From positions 1 to 20,432 of IMG/VR virus record IMGVR_UViG_3300044643_000326: a DNA stretch of 20,432 nt; one strand, given 5' to 3'. This document shows positions 7,157-13,015 of this stretch, in pieces. Position 1 is the first letter of the stretch, and each line of letters begins with the position of its first letter. Below the pieces are notes generated by a model. That model was not told the DNA's origin. It ran no database searches and saw nothing but the letters and a program-made list of their open reading frames with translations. A program made the position numbers and the translations under genes. Source of the stretch: a virus.

Positions 7157-7317
7157 TTTGTTTCTCTTTCTATGTCGTTCTGCAAAGCTACAGCACCATC
7201 GATGTAGCCTTGTTTGTATTGCCCACCTTCCCAACTGTCAGCGGGGAAGAGGTAGGGGTGTTGTTGTAAGCCACGAACACCATGAGCATAGCCTACGTTG
7301 TATGCAACAGTCTTCAT
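7153..7317 (-). CDS. Small hypothetical protein (54 aa)
   Basis: The frame begins MKTVAYNVGYAHGVRGLQQH and ends 'YIDGAVALQNDIERETK'. The repeated GY-aromatic pattern ('NVGYAHGVRG' and 'YKQGYIDGA') resembles small phage proteins with 'Y..GY..G' repeats. Both ends overlap neighbours by ATGA, at 7314-7317 and 7153-7156, which strongly supports translation. No function is assigned. Confidence 0.7.
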   Translation of the reverse strand: MKTVAYNVGYAHGVRGLQQHPYLFPADSWEGGQYKQGYIDGAVALQNDIERETK

Positions 7318-7520
7318 TCATCCCTCACCTTCACCAATGCATCAGCTATCTTGTAGCAATGGCGGCTCAGTGCAAGCGGATCTTCAACAGCTACACCAGA
7401 GGCAAGGATGCCCTTCATCACCTCCAGCGAGAAGGTGTCACGCAGGGATGGTTCAGCCTTCTCAGCGAATGAGGGACGACCTCGTGAACGGGTTGTCTTC
7501 TCTGTTGTTTCATCAGTCAT
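7314..7520 (-). CDS. Hypothetical protein (68 aa)
   Basis: The protein has a basic, AT-hook-like N-terminus, 'TTRSRGRPSFAEK', where RGRP is the DNA minor-groove hook core. A helical C-terminus, 'LALSRHCYKIADALVKVRDE', follows. A DNA-binding or host-chromatin role is possible from the RGRP alone, but this is weak. AGGA lies upstream of ATG 7520, and the start overlaps the hydrolase stop (ATGA). Confidence 0.65.
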   Translation of the reverse strand: MTDETTEKTTRSRGRPSFAEKAEPSLRDTFSLEVMKGILASGVAVEDPLALSRHCYKIADALVKVRDE

Positions 7521-7984
7521 TGCTTTTTCCTATAAAAGATGTGATTGTTTATAACGACAACCTTGTCCAATGCCCTACGCCACACAGGTTTGACCTTCGT
7601 AGTGTGGTAGTGGGTAGCACCAGATGTGAAGTCGGTGAGCACACCTGCTATGGCTTGTGATGCCACAGCATGGACGGTGTCGATGTTACCTGTGATGGGT
7701 TTGTTACGACCCTTCGCAGTGTTTGTCCAAGAGAATTGTTTACGTTGGTATACAACTTCACAGACTGTCTTGTCCTGTTGCTTAGCCCTGTTCAATGTGA
7801 CCAGTGCCACAGCTTGCATGCCTTCAACACCTTCCCCTCGTGCTTCGTGGTAGATGTTCTTCAACATACATTTGAACTCTGTAGCCTGTGCCACAGTGGG
7901 TACAGGTTGATGCTCACATGATGCTGTGGAGAGCAATAGAGCGCCACAGAATACAGCGATGGGGATGTGTTTCGCTACGCTCAC
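7517..7984 (-). CDS. SleB/CwlJ-type cell wall hydrolase with lipoprotein-like signal
   Basis: This 155-aa hydrolase belongs to the Hydrolase_2 (SleB) family, which cleaves peptidoglycan glycan strands. The domain signature is 'NIYHEARGEGVEGMQAVALV' with Glu47 as the likely catalytic residue, followed by 'TLNRAK', 'QFSWTN' and 'GATHYHTTKV'. Residues 8-22 form a hydrophobic signal ending 'LLLSTASC', so Cys23 could be lipidated, though position -3 is Thr rather than Leu. The start is GTG 7984, overlapping the upstream stop as GTGA; no in-frame ATG precedes the signal peptide. It is probably the phage endolysin or an exported wall enzyme. Its position in the leftward replication-side operon is unusual for a lysis gene. 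Confidence 0.88.
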   Translation of the reverse strand: MSVAKHIPIAVFCGALLLSTASCEHQPVPTVAQATEFKCMLKNIYHEARGEGVEGMQAVALVTLNRAKQQDKTVCEVVYQRKQFSWTNTAKGRNKPITGNIDTVHAVASQAIAGVLTDFTSGATHYHTTKVKPVWRRALDKVVVINNHIFYRKKQ

Positions 7985-8085
7985 AACGGTGCATCCTCAT
8001 GGTTGTTGGGGTTGAACGGTGGGGGCTTGCGCCCCTTGTCGAGTGGGTTAGGCCATACCGGAAACGGCCAAGTGTTAGAAGCCAT
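7981..8085 (-). CDS. Proline-rich small protein (34 aa)
   Basis: The frame reads 'MASNTWPFPVWPNPLDKGRK', then 'PPPFNPNNHEDAPL'. ATG 8085 has AAAGG seven bases upstream, whereas ATG 8091 is too close to it. The stop overlaps the hydrolase GTG start, so this peptide probably couples translation into the hydrolase. Pro and Trp are enriched. I know of no family. Confidence 0.6.
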   Translation of the reverse strand: MASNTWPFPVWPNPLDKGRKPPPFNPNNHEDAPL

Positions 8086-8347
8086 ACTCATACCTTTCAT
8101 AGCTACGAATGCGGCTGTCTTTGGTGCTACTCTTCTCAACAAACTTGATGCGGGTATCTCGTTCGTTCAGTGCCATACACAGGGTGGTCAGGTCACAGTC
8201 TTCTTCAAGGTAGGCATAGTCGCCACGCTGATAGCTGTACCGTGTGATCTTGTCGGCAATACCGAGGTTGACTAGCACGTCTTTCCTGACTTTTCCCCAA
8301 GCGTGACCGACATCTGAGTAGACCGTGATGGTGAATGTCTTGCTCAT
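8075..8347 (-). CDS. Conserved phage hypothetical protein (90 aa)
   Basis: The sequence starts 'MSKTFTITVYSDVGHAWGKV' and contains 'SYQRGDYAYLEEDCDLTTL'. It ends 'SRIRSYERYEYGF'. This layout (T-V-Y-S-D-x-G-H-x-W-x-K-V, then Y-Q-R-G-D-x-x-Y-L-E-E-D-C-D, then R-I-R-x-Y) is one I know from many proteobacterial phages and plasmids. There it is a hypothetical protein; some relatives sit near antirestriction genes. No membrane segment is seen. Its ATG overlaps the upstream stop (ATGA). Confidence 0.82.
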   Translation of the reverse strand: MSKTFTITVYSDVGHAWGKVRKDVLVNLGIADKITRYSYQRGDYAYLEEDCDLTTLCMALNERDTRIKFVEKSSTKDSRIRSYERYEYGF

Positions 8348-8547
8348 GCTGTCACTCCAAGGTTACGACTTTCGTCAGTTGCAAACTGCTCATACACTTC
8401 GGTGCATTCCCAATCGGCATCACCGTCATCATATGCACCATACTCAGCCTCATTCCAGACTTTGTCTTCGGCCTGTTCTTTTGTCTCAGCGTCAACGTAG
8501 ACGGTGACGTAGCTTGTACGCTTCAACTCAACTGCAAATTGTTTCAT
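8344..8547 (-). CDS. Small acidic conserved phage protein (67 aa)
   Basis: The protein begins 'MKQFAVELKRTSYVTVYVDA' followed by 'ETKEQAEDKVWNEAEYGAYD'. The beta strand-helix layout, with 'RTSY.TV.V.AETKEQAE' leading to 'DADWECTEV', is common to a small phage family of unknown role. It is strongly acidic, a property shared with DNA-mimic inhibitors. That is only a compositional observation. ATGA overlaps are present at both ends. Confidence 0.75.
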   Translation of the reverse strand: MKQFAVELKRTSYVTVYVDAETKEQAEDKVWNEAEYGAYDDGDADWECTEVYEQFATDESRNLGVTA

Positions 8548-8810
8548 GCTGTCACCATAGCGTTGTTGTTGATGGTCAAGCCTTCACATGTCACCGACAC
8601 GATGGTGTCTTTGTTGACGCTACGATAACCTGCATTGAGGGTGTCATAGACGATAAGGTATTTGTCAAGATCAACAGTGGCTGTACCGTTCTTGAGATAC
8701 TTGGTAACACCAATGCGACCATTCAGTTTACGAGTTGTACCATCTTTCTTGATGAAGTTGATGGTGATGAACTTGCCCTTGCTTTGGGCGATGAAGTCTG
8801 CGATTTTCAT
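8544..8810 (-). CDS. Conserved phage beta-barrel-like protein (88 aa)
   Basis: The start is ATG 8810, six bases after TAGGAA; the longer reading from 8843 lacks this site. The sequence 'KGKFITINFIKKDGTTRKLN', then 'GRIGVTKYLKNGT' and 'YDTLNAGYRSVNKDTIVSV', is a phage SH3-like barrel pattern I have seen in T7-like and T4-like genomes. Its function is unknown. Its ribosome site can pair with an upstream TTCC (8816-8826). Confidence 0.8.
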   Translation of the reverse strand: MKIADFIAQSKGKFITINFIKKDGTTRKLNGRIGVTKYLKNGTATVDLDKYLIVYDTLNAGYRSVNKDTIVSVTCEGLTINNNAMVTA

Positions 8811-8845
8811 GTGTTTTCCTACGGAATAGATGCGATAGTGCATCG

Positions 8846-8872
8846 GTAATGACCCTCATTGAAGGCCATTAC
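8846..8872. repeat. Intergenic hairpin without U-tract
   Basis: GTAATG (8846-8851) pairs with CATTAC (8867-8872), and CC/GG pairs can add inside after one mismatch. It lies in the 91-base gap between the 124-aa and 88-aa genes. No T-run follows on either strand, so a processing or stabilising hairpin fits better than a terminator. Confidence 0.45.
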
Positions 8873-8901
8873 AGGACACTAGCTACAGGAGCCAGAGGCG
8901 A

Positions 8902-9276
8902 TCACCACCATGAGTCGTAGTACACAGCCTTGCCATAATCCAGTGCCTCTCTTGCTTTGGCAATGAAGTCTGCAATGCTTTCGAGTTGTTCGGGGTATAT
9001 CTCTTGCTCACCGAAAAAGAAACCAGCAACAGGTTGTAGATTGTTAGCTTCACGTTCAAGCCTGTCAAGGTCTTCATTGGTCAATCGCACTGTAGTGCAG
9101 TTGAAATCAACTCGCAAGCCTTTCTTGCTACGGTATAGCTGTTCCATCCAGCCATGCAAAGCATTGAATTTGCGCCAGTAGAATAGCTCTACAGCATTGT
9201 CACCCAGTGCCACATCAGTGACAGCATCACCAACATCTTTCGCATCCACAGTGAATGCATACATGTCTAAGCCCAT
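8902..9276 (-). CDS. Conserved phage hypothetical protein MGLDMYA family (124 aa)
   Basis: The protein opens 'MGLDMYAFTVDAKDVGDAV' and contains 'FYWRKFNALHGWMEQLYRSK', then 'FNCTTVRLTNEDLDRLE' and 'GFFFGEQEIYPEQLE'. It ends 'ALDYGKAVYYDSWW'. This exact series of landmarks is shared by a widespread phage family of unknown biochemistry, often loosely annotated as phosphoglycerate kinase. No kinase motif is visible. AAAGGAAAC is seven bases before ATG 9276. Confidence 0.85.
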   Translation of the reverse strand: MGLDMYAFTVDAKDVGDAVTDVALGDNAVELFYWRKFNALHGWMEQLYRSKKGLRVDFNCTTVRLTNEDLDRLEREANNLQPVAGFFFGEQEIYPEQLESIADFIAKAREALDYGKAVYYDSWW

Positions 9277-9312
9277 TTTGTTTCCTTTAAAGAACGACTC
9301 GACAGTGAGTCA

Positions 9313-9340
9313 GTAACGCTACTGTGGTCAATAGCGTTAC
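9313..9340. repeat. 9-bp inverted repeat in the gap below the DUF2591-like gene
   Basis: GTAACGCTA and TAGCGTTAC are exact complements separated by ten bases. A second short stem (GACTC / GAGTC) lies next to it. The pair fills the 73-base gap between the 114-aa and 124-aa genes. No T-run follows on the leftward strand. The core TAACGCT with GGTCAATAG reappears at 10,696-10,714. Confidence 0.55.
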
Positions 9341-9349
9341 AAAGCGCTG

Positions 9350-9694
9350 TCAGACTAGCTCAGGTGGCACATCCACGTCATCACCCAGCTTGGATGCAAC
9401 GTAGCACCGCATGGCTGCGATCAGGGGTGTGTCTCCCCGCACTTCGTCTGGGCTACTGCGGTCGTGGAAGCGTGAAGTAACTAAGGCCCACCACCCTTTA
9501 CGTGTGCCAGCAGGTATGCACTGAACACCAATCTCCTCACGCTCAATGATCGGCCCACCTTGTGCCCAGTCGGTTGAATAGTCAATCCACCCACCAACTC
9601 GGCAGGCAGCGCCATAGCTGATATAAAGTTCAGCGCCCTCACACTTCGCCACCGCCCAATCAAGGGCAGCGCCTGTCAGTTCTGATGTTTTCAT
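9350..9694 (-). CDS. DUF2591 / NinX-like phage protein
   Basis: The start is ATG 9694, giving 114 aa; GGAA lies seven bases upstream and the previous stop is one base away. Family landmarks are 'MKTSELTGAALDWAVAKCEG', then 'YSTDWAQGGPIIEREEIGV' and 'DTPLIAAMRCYVASKLGDDV'. These match the DUF2591 (NinX-type) proteins of lambdoid and other proteobacterial phages. That family's function is unknown. It supports a proteobacterial host. Confidence 0.9.
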   Translation of the reverse strand: MKTSELTGAALDWAVAKCEGAELYISYGAACRVGGWIDYSTDWAQGGPIIEREEIGVQCIPAGTRKGWWALVTSRFHDRSSPDEVRGDTPLIAAMRCYVASKLGDDVDVPPELV

Positions 9695-9695
9695 A

Positions 9696-10085
9696 TTAGT
9701 TCCAAACACTAATGTGAGAACGTTTGTTCTCGTTGTAAGTCGTCACAGATAATGCCACAAGACGACCTGTCTTGCATGGATGCTCACCGTACAAGTGTAC
9801 AAAGGTGTCGTATTTGTAGGGGTTGTAGGTGATAGCTTGACCATAACGCAGCACCCTGTCATGTGTCACATCGACAGCATCATCCCACTGACCGACAACA
9901 CCAGCATGTACATTCTTTTTACGTTCACGAAGGACACGTTGACGACCTGCCTCTGACACCTTAAACGTGCCATCGAAGAGCAACACATCGTCACGGTGTG
10001 CCACGACACGGCCCTTGTTCGGGCCTTCCAGTGCCTTAATGCTAAAGCATTTGCGATGCAGGTTGAAGTAGACGAATACTTTCAT
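9696..10085 (-). CDS. Conserved phage hypothetical protein (129 aa)
   Basis: The sequence 'MKVFVYFNLHRKCFSIKALE', then 'GPNKGRVVAHRDDVLLF' and 'SEAGRQRVLRERKKNVHAGV', is a recurring phage family. I recognise it by pattern only, and its role is unknown. The middle 'VTYNPYKY'-like segment here is 'ITYNPYKYDTFVHL'. The protein is basic and could bind nucleic acid. The ribosome site AAAGGATAC is paired by an upstream TCCT (10,092-10,102), and the stop codon of the next gene upstream lies in that loop. Confidence 0.85.
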   Translation of the reverse strand: MKVFVYFNLHRKCFSIKALEGPNKGRVVAHRDDVLLFDGTFKVSEAGRQRVLRERKKNVHAGVVGQWDDAVDVTHDRVLRYGQAITYNPYKYDTFVHLYGEHPCKTGRLVALSVTTYNENKRSHISVWN

Positions 10086-10096
10086 TTTGTATCCTT

Positions 10097-10306
10097 TCAG
10101 GAAAGCTTTTTCAGTTCATCGGATGTGTCATCAATACACAATTGGATGCGGTCAACCCGGTCCCATTCACCTAATGCAAACGCTTGAACGCATTCTTGTT
10201 GAAGAAGGTGCAGGTGTTGTTGCAGTGCAACCTTGTGCTTTTGCAGTTGTTCGTAATGAAAACGGGCATCGTCACGGTCAAAACCGCTTCGTCTTGTTGT
10301 ATACAT
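10097..10306 (-). CDS. Coiled-coil hypothetical protein (69 aa)
   Basis: The protein starts 'MYTTRRSGFDRDDARFHYEQ' and continues 'LQKHKVALQQHLHLLQQECV', a likely coiled coil of four to five heptads. It ends 'DRIQLCIDDTSDELKKLS'. It probably forms an oligomer or pairs with another helical protein. AAAGGAAACACA precedes ATG 10,306, again with an upstream TCCT able to pair with it (10,313-10,323). Confidence 0.7.
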   Translation of the reverse strand: MYTTRRSGFDRDDARFHYEQLQKHKVALQQHLHLLQQECVQAFALGEWDRVDRIQLCIDDTSDELKKLS

Positions 10307-10324
10307 TGTGTTTCCTTTCAGGAG

Positions 10325-10540
10325 TTATACGAAGTCAAAGCTGTACTCAGTGCCCGGTGTCACGACAACACCAACACCACTACACTCAAACGCTGTCTGC
10401 ATCTTGGATGCTTCACGGGCAGTGCATCCAGTGACGTACAGTGTACCGTTGAAGTATTCAATTTGAGCAAGTGGTGAAGCCTGTTTAGCTACATCGTATA
10501 CATACTGTTCAAAGCATAGATTGTCCATCACATTAAGCAT
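10325..10540 (-). CDS. Hypothetical protein (71 aa), first gene of the 10.8-kb unit
   Basis: The start is ATG 10,540, seven bases after AAAGGAAAC; the longer frame to 10,660 runs through an untranslated leader. The sequence 'MLNVMDNLCFEQYVYDVAKQ' then 'YFNGTLYVTGCTAREASKMQ' suggests a small alpha/beta fold. I recognise no family. It is the first gene after a long leader and a sigma70-like promoter. Confidence 0.65.
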   Translation of the reverse strand: MLNVMDNLCFEQYVYDVAKQASPLAQIEYFNGTLYVTGCTAREASKMQTAFECSGVGVVVTPGTEYSFDFV

Positions 10541-10808
10541 TTTGTTTCCTTTGAGGAGTTGGTTTAAAACAACACACTGACATAGTGCATTGTCAGAAAC
10601 CCACTGTATAGTGCCGACCCCGACACCACAATGAGCACTCATGCATATTTTCAGTGCCATATGCTAGAGCACCCGCACAATTGACGCTTGCACGATAACG
10701 CTGGTCAATAGACGCATTCACACTACGCCCGACACCAGTAAACAATTGTTAAAGAACCTCAGACTTTACAGCCTGTACCACTACGATCAGTGGCTTTTGT
10801 TTTGTTGT
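10541..10808 (-). other. Long untranslated leader / intergenic region with hairpins
   Basis: This stretch has no convincing gene on either strand. As RNA on the leftward strand it would be a 5' leader of about 270 bases. It contains CTGACA/TGTCAG around eight bases (10,577-10,596), CCACT/AGTGG around six bases (10,778-10,793) and the palindrome AACAATTGTT (10,741-10,750). A partial match to the 12.9-kb direct repeat (CCACTGTAT) lies at 10,601-10,609. Confidence 0.5.
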
Positions 10809-10849
10809 TGACGCTATTATTTGATCAATCAAACAAATTTGTCAACAAC
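10804..10849. repeat. Nested inverted repeats over the 10.8-kb promoter
   Basis: The outer arms GTTGTTGAC (10,804-10,812) and GTCAACAAC (10,841-10,849) are exact complements. The inner arms TTTGAT (10,820-10,825) and ATCAAA (10,828-10,833) flank CA. Together they cover the -35 and -10 boxes, as expected of an operator bound by a dimeric or tetrameric regulator. Confidence 0.6.
10816..10845 (-). promoter_or_regulatory. Sigma70-like leftward promoter
   Basis: A perfect TTGACA -35 box (10,845-10,840) and an AATAAT -10 box (10,821-10,816, five of six consensus bases) are 18 bases apart. The start point would be near 10,808. It would drive the 71-aa gene and everything further left. A nested dyad overlaps both boxes, so repression is likely. 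Confidence 0.6.
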
Positions 10850-11005
10850 TATTTTGTCGGTGTTGTTTTGTTGCAACATGCAACGCCTCCGCACCTAAAC
10901 TGTCCCTCTGAAAGTCAACCCAACCCAATGGCTATTCTAATACTTTCGTTTGTGACTGCTCTGCAAAGGACTGTTGTATAAAAACAACAACCCTTCACGC
11001 AATAG
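10850..11005. other. Intergenic region between two leftward units
   Basis: I see no gene in this 156-base stretch. GTTGCA/TGCAAC (10,870-10,884) forms a small dyad upstream of the promoter. TGTTGT/ACAACA (10,972-10,989) forms an A/T-rich stem just past the stop of the 77-aa gene. The latter is followed on the leftward strand by few U residues, so it is at best a weak terminator. Confidence 0.35.
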
Positions 11006-11239
11006 TCAACCCTTTAATGTTCGCCGTTCACTGTAGCGCACCCGCCCTTTGTACATGATGGCGTGATCATAACAAGCTAGCCATTCCAGCGCATCTGCCC
11101 TTGTAAGACTATAGTGTTTCTTTTTAAAACCAACACCGATTACAGTGTAGCCAAATAGTTTGCACAATTGTTCTTTGATTTCACGTTGCATGATGTAAGC
11201 GGCCAGTGCCACACTGGTAAATGAGACAATTAGTAACAT
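11006..11239 (-). CDS. Membrane-anchored small protein (77 aa)
   Basis: The start is ATG 11,239, eight bases after AAGGA. Residues 1-15, 'MLLIVSFTSVALAAYIMQ', form a membrane anchor or signal-like helix. A basic C-terminal part follows, with 'KLFGYTVIGVGFKKKHYSLT' and 'DALEWLACYDH'. No lipobox is present. It is probably bound to the inner membrane, with the basic part on either side. I do not recognise a family. Confidence 0.65.
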   Translation of the reverse strand: MLLIVSFTSVALAAYIMQREIKEQLCKLFGYTVIGVGFKKKHYSLTRADALEWLACYDHAIMYKGRVRYSERRTLKG

Positions 11240-11261
11240 GATGTTGTTCCTTTTAGAAAAG

Positions 11262-11465
11262 TTAAAGATCAAATTTATTGTAAAAGTTTTGCAATTCTTG
11301 TTTTGCTTTTTCAGCACCGACAATAGTCCGGTGGTTACTATGCACACCAACTGCACCAATTACTTGAAATGATGTAGTCGGCCCCTGTTCTGTCCATTCG
11401 TGACCACTTACAGGGTTGACCTTGTTTTGCTTTTTAAAGATTTCACGGATTGATACTGTAGTCAT
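11262..11465 (-). CDS. Hypothetical protein (67 aa)
   Basis: ATG 11,465 is preceded by AAAGAAACAAAA, a slightly degenerate form of the leader used by other genes here. The sequence 'MTTVSIREIFKKQNKVNPVS' is followed by 'HEWTEQGPTTSFQVIGAVGV' and a helical tail. No family or motif is recognised. Confidence 0.6.
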   Translation of the reverse strand: MTTVSIREIFKKQNKVNPVSGHEWTEQGPTTSFQVIGAVGVHSNHRTIVGAEKAKQELQNFYNKFDL

Positions 11466-11476
11466 TTTTGTTTCTT

Positions 11477-11647
11477 TCAAAAAGGCTTGTATTGTTGACG
11501 ATTTCGCCCCTGATACTCAGGAATGTATACGGGCGGGTTGACTAGCAAAGCCTTTATTGTTTCGACAGACAACCCGGTCTTAACTGCTATTTCATCAATG
11601 GACATGTTGCATTGTTCAAAATAGTATTTGATGTTTCGTTGTGTCAT
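11477..11647 (-). CDS. Small HTH-like protein (56 aa)
   Basis: ATG 11,647 lies eight bases after AAGGG; the longer frame to 11,749 overlaps the Gp88-like stop. The core 'MSIDEIAVKTGLSVETIKAL' has the spacing of a helix-turn-helix (DEIA, then TGLS, then ETI). A Pro/Tyr/Gln-rich tail follows. It could be a DNA-binding transcription regulator of the early region. At 56 aa it would need to act as a dimer. Confidence 0.62.
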   Translation of the reverse strand: MTQRNIKYYFEQCNMSIDEIAVKTGLSVETIKALLVNPPVYIPEYQGRNRQQYKPF

Positions 11648-11689
11648 TGTGTGACCCTTTGAAATAGTGCAATAGCGCACACCATAAGA

Positions 11690-11703
11690 GCATGAAAGCA
11701 TGC
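11690..11703. repeat. Short hairpin upstream of the 56-aa gene
   Basis: GCATG and CATGC pair around AAAG in the 73-base gap between the Gp88-like gene and the HTH-like gene. No T-run follows. Confidence 0.35.
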
Positions 11704-11720
11704 CCCTACAGTTTACGTTA

Positions 11721-12590
11721 TCAATGCATTGCAATGATGATTGGCACACCCTTTAACGCTTGCATACCGCATGCATGCCCTTTACCTGTACATGTGCCAC
11801 AAGTACCGGGACAGGGAAAAGCTTTACCATCAAAAGCGGCTCTTAAGGCTTTCACTGTAGCGGGTTTGCCATGATCGCTAGACTTAACCTTAGCACCGAT
11901 TGATACCGCTATGAATTCGCCCCTGACAATCGGCAAAGCCTTTACAGCCTGAAGCAATGATGGGCTTGCATTGTGACCACTTGAAAGGTTTAAGACATAG
12001 TTTTTTGGATAGTCGCCAGTGTATGACAGCAAAGCTTTAAAGCTTTTGGAATACCCGTATACGTTTGCATTCGGGGTTGTTTTGATGGTGTCAAACCAGA
12101 ATGAAACATCATTAGCATTTGCAAAGTCACCGTCAACATACAAACGCACATCATAGGATGCACCCTTGAAAGTAGCGTCAACGTCATGCAAAGCGCTTGC
12201 TATGGTTTTTGGTGCATGAATCATGAGATATGCATTCTGACATTGTCTCGCAAACGCTGAAGGATACCGCCAAGCTCTGAAGCTATAGCACCATGTAAGA
12301 CAGTCGCCAGCACCCTCGCAAGTGACACCGGGTAAGCTTGAAAAGGACACAAAAGGAAGCTTAGAGTTACCGTTAAGGGCGAAGACACTAAACAAGGGTT
12401 GTTTAGTGGCGAAAATGTCTGCAAGCTTGTTAAAGGCTGTTTGCCAGCCTTTGCCCTGAAAGTCGTTATCAATTTGAAGACTGTAGAGGGCTTTGCTAGT
12501 GGCGGTATCGTCGCCACTTTGAATAGCGACAGCGAGTTGCTGAAGCTTGGCGAATTTAGGTGCTGAAGCGCTGAAGGTTTTGGTTTGCAT
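11721..12590 (-). CDS. Gp88-family-like cysteine-rich phage protein
   Basis: The protein is 289 aa. Residues 88-117 carry Cys91, Cys97, Cys101 and Cys117 ('GVTCEGAGDCLTWCYSFRAW'). 'YDVRLYVDGDFANANDVSFW' follows at 146-165 and 'ANVYGYSKSF' at 175-184. A C-terminal cysteine cluster has Cys260, Cys264, Cys267 and Cys274 ('FPCPGTCGTCTGKGHACG'). The order (C-rich turn, arm with H/Y-x-x-G-D-F, aromatic Y-S/T-K-S, terminal C cluster) matches the mycobacteriophage gene 88 family as I recall it. Function is unknown. The two clusters suggest metal or Fe-S binding, and a radical-SAM-like role is speculation. The ribosome site can pair with upstream TTCCT (12,599-12,611). Confidence 0.75.
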   Translation of the reverse strand: MQTKTFSASAPKFAKLQQLAVAIQSGDDTATSKALYSLQIDNDFQGKGWQTAFNKLADIFATKQPLFSVFALNGNSKLPFVSFSSLPGVTCEGAGDCLTWCYSFRAWRYPSAFARQCQNAYLMIHAPKTIASALHDVDATFKGASYDVRLYVDGDFANANDVSFWFDTIKTTPNANVYGYSKSFKALLSYTGDYPKNYVLNLSSGHNASPSLLQAVKALPIVRGEFIAVSIGAKVKSSDHGKPATVKALRAAFDGKAFPCPGTCGTCTGKGHACGMQALKGVPIIIAMH

Positions 12591-12626
12591 GATGTTGTTT
12601 CCTTTGAGGAAGAGTGAAGGGGTTGA

Positions 12627-12818
12627 TTAGTAAGTGAAGCCAATGAAGACAAGCTTATCACCCTTGATCATCAATTCTTTATTGATGTCTTCAGCATCGA
12701 TGCATGAATAGGCTTTTGAAGCTTTGCAGTATTCACCGCGAATATAAACAGTCTTGGCTTCAGGCTTGCGCTTGAAATAGTCGCCTTGTTTGACTTGTTT
12801 GATTGTGACGTTTTGCAT
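12627..12818 (-). CDS. Conserved phage hypothetical protein (63 aa), first leftward gene
   Basis: The sequence 'MQNVTIKQVKQGDYFKRKPE', then 'AKTVYIRGEYCKASKAYSCI' and 'KGDKLVFIGFTY', is a small phage family known to me by pattern (KQGDYFKRKP, TVYIRGxY, YSCID, V-x-GFTY). It is a probable beta-barrel of unknown role. As first gene after the divergent region it is likely an early gene. Its ribosome site AAGGAT pairs with an immediately upstream ATCCT (12,826-12,837). Confidence 0.82.
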   Translation of the reverse strand: MQNVTIKQVKQGDYFKRKPEAKTVYIRGEYCKASKAYSCIDAEDINKELMIKGDKLVFIGFTY

Positions 12819-12863
12819 GGTTTGTATCCTTCAGGATGTTTAAGATGTTGCGGGAGTCGCTAG

Positions 12864-12891
12864 GTTATCACACAAAACCACTGTATGTAAA
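12864..12891 (-). promoter_or_regulatory. Candidate leftward early promoter
   Basis: TTTACA (12,891-12,886) and GATAAC (12,869-12,864) are spaced by 16 bases upstream of the first leftward gene. One copy of the 15-bp repeat lies across the -35 and the spacer, and the other is 22 bases upstream. The boxes match consensus only partly. Confidence 0.4.
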
Positions 12892-12909
12892 TAGCAAAAC
12901 CACTGTATG
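12873..12909. repeat. Two exact 15-bp direct repeats, 22-bp phase
   Basis: CAAAACCACTGTATG occurs at 12,873-12,887 and 12,895-12,909. The 22-bp period is two helical turns, so a regulator would bind both copies on the same face of the DNA. They overlap the candidate early leftward promoter. Confidence 0.75.
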
Positions 12910-13015
12910 CCCGGTAAAGATTTGTAAAGCAAAGGACAGTGATGTATACTTTTGTTTCGCGTTATCGGGCTTTGCAGTGTAGGGGATATGCTTTTTTGTT
13001 GGTGTTGTTGGTGTC

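Noticed and set aside
10778-10800. Plus-strand terminator CCACT/AGTGG with CTTTTGTTTTG
   Set aside because: No rightward gene lies upstream; on the leftward RNA the same stem is more simply a leader hairpin.
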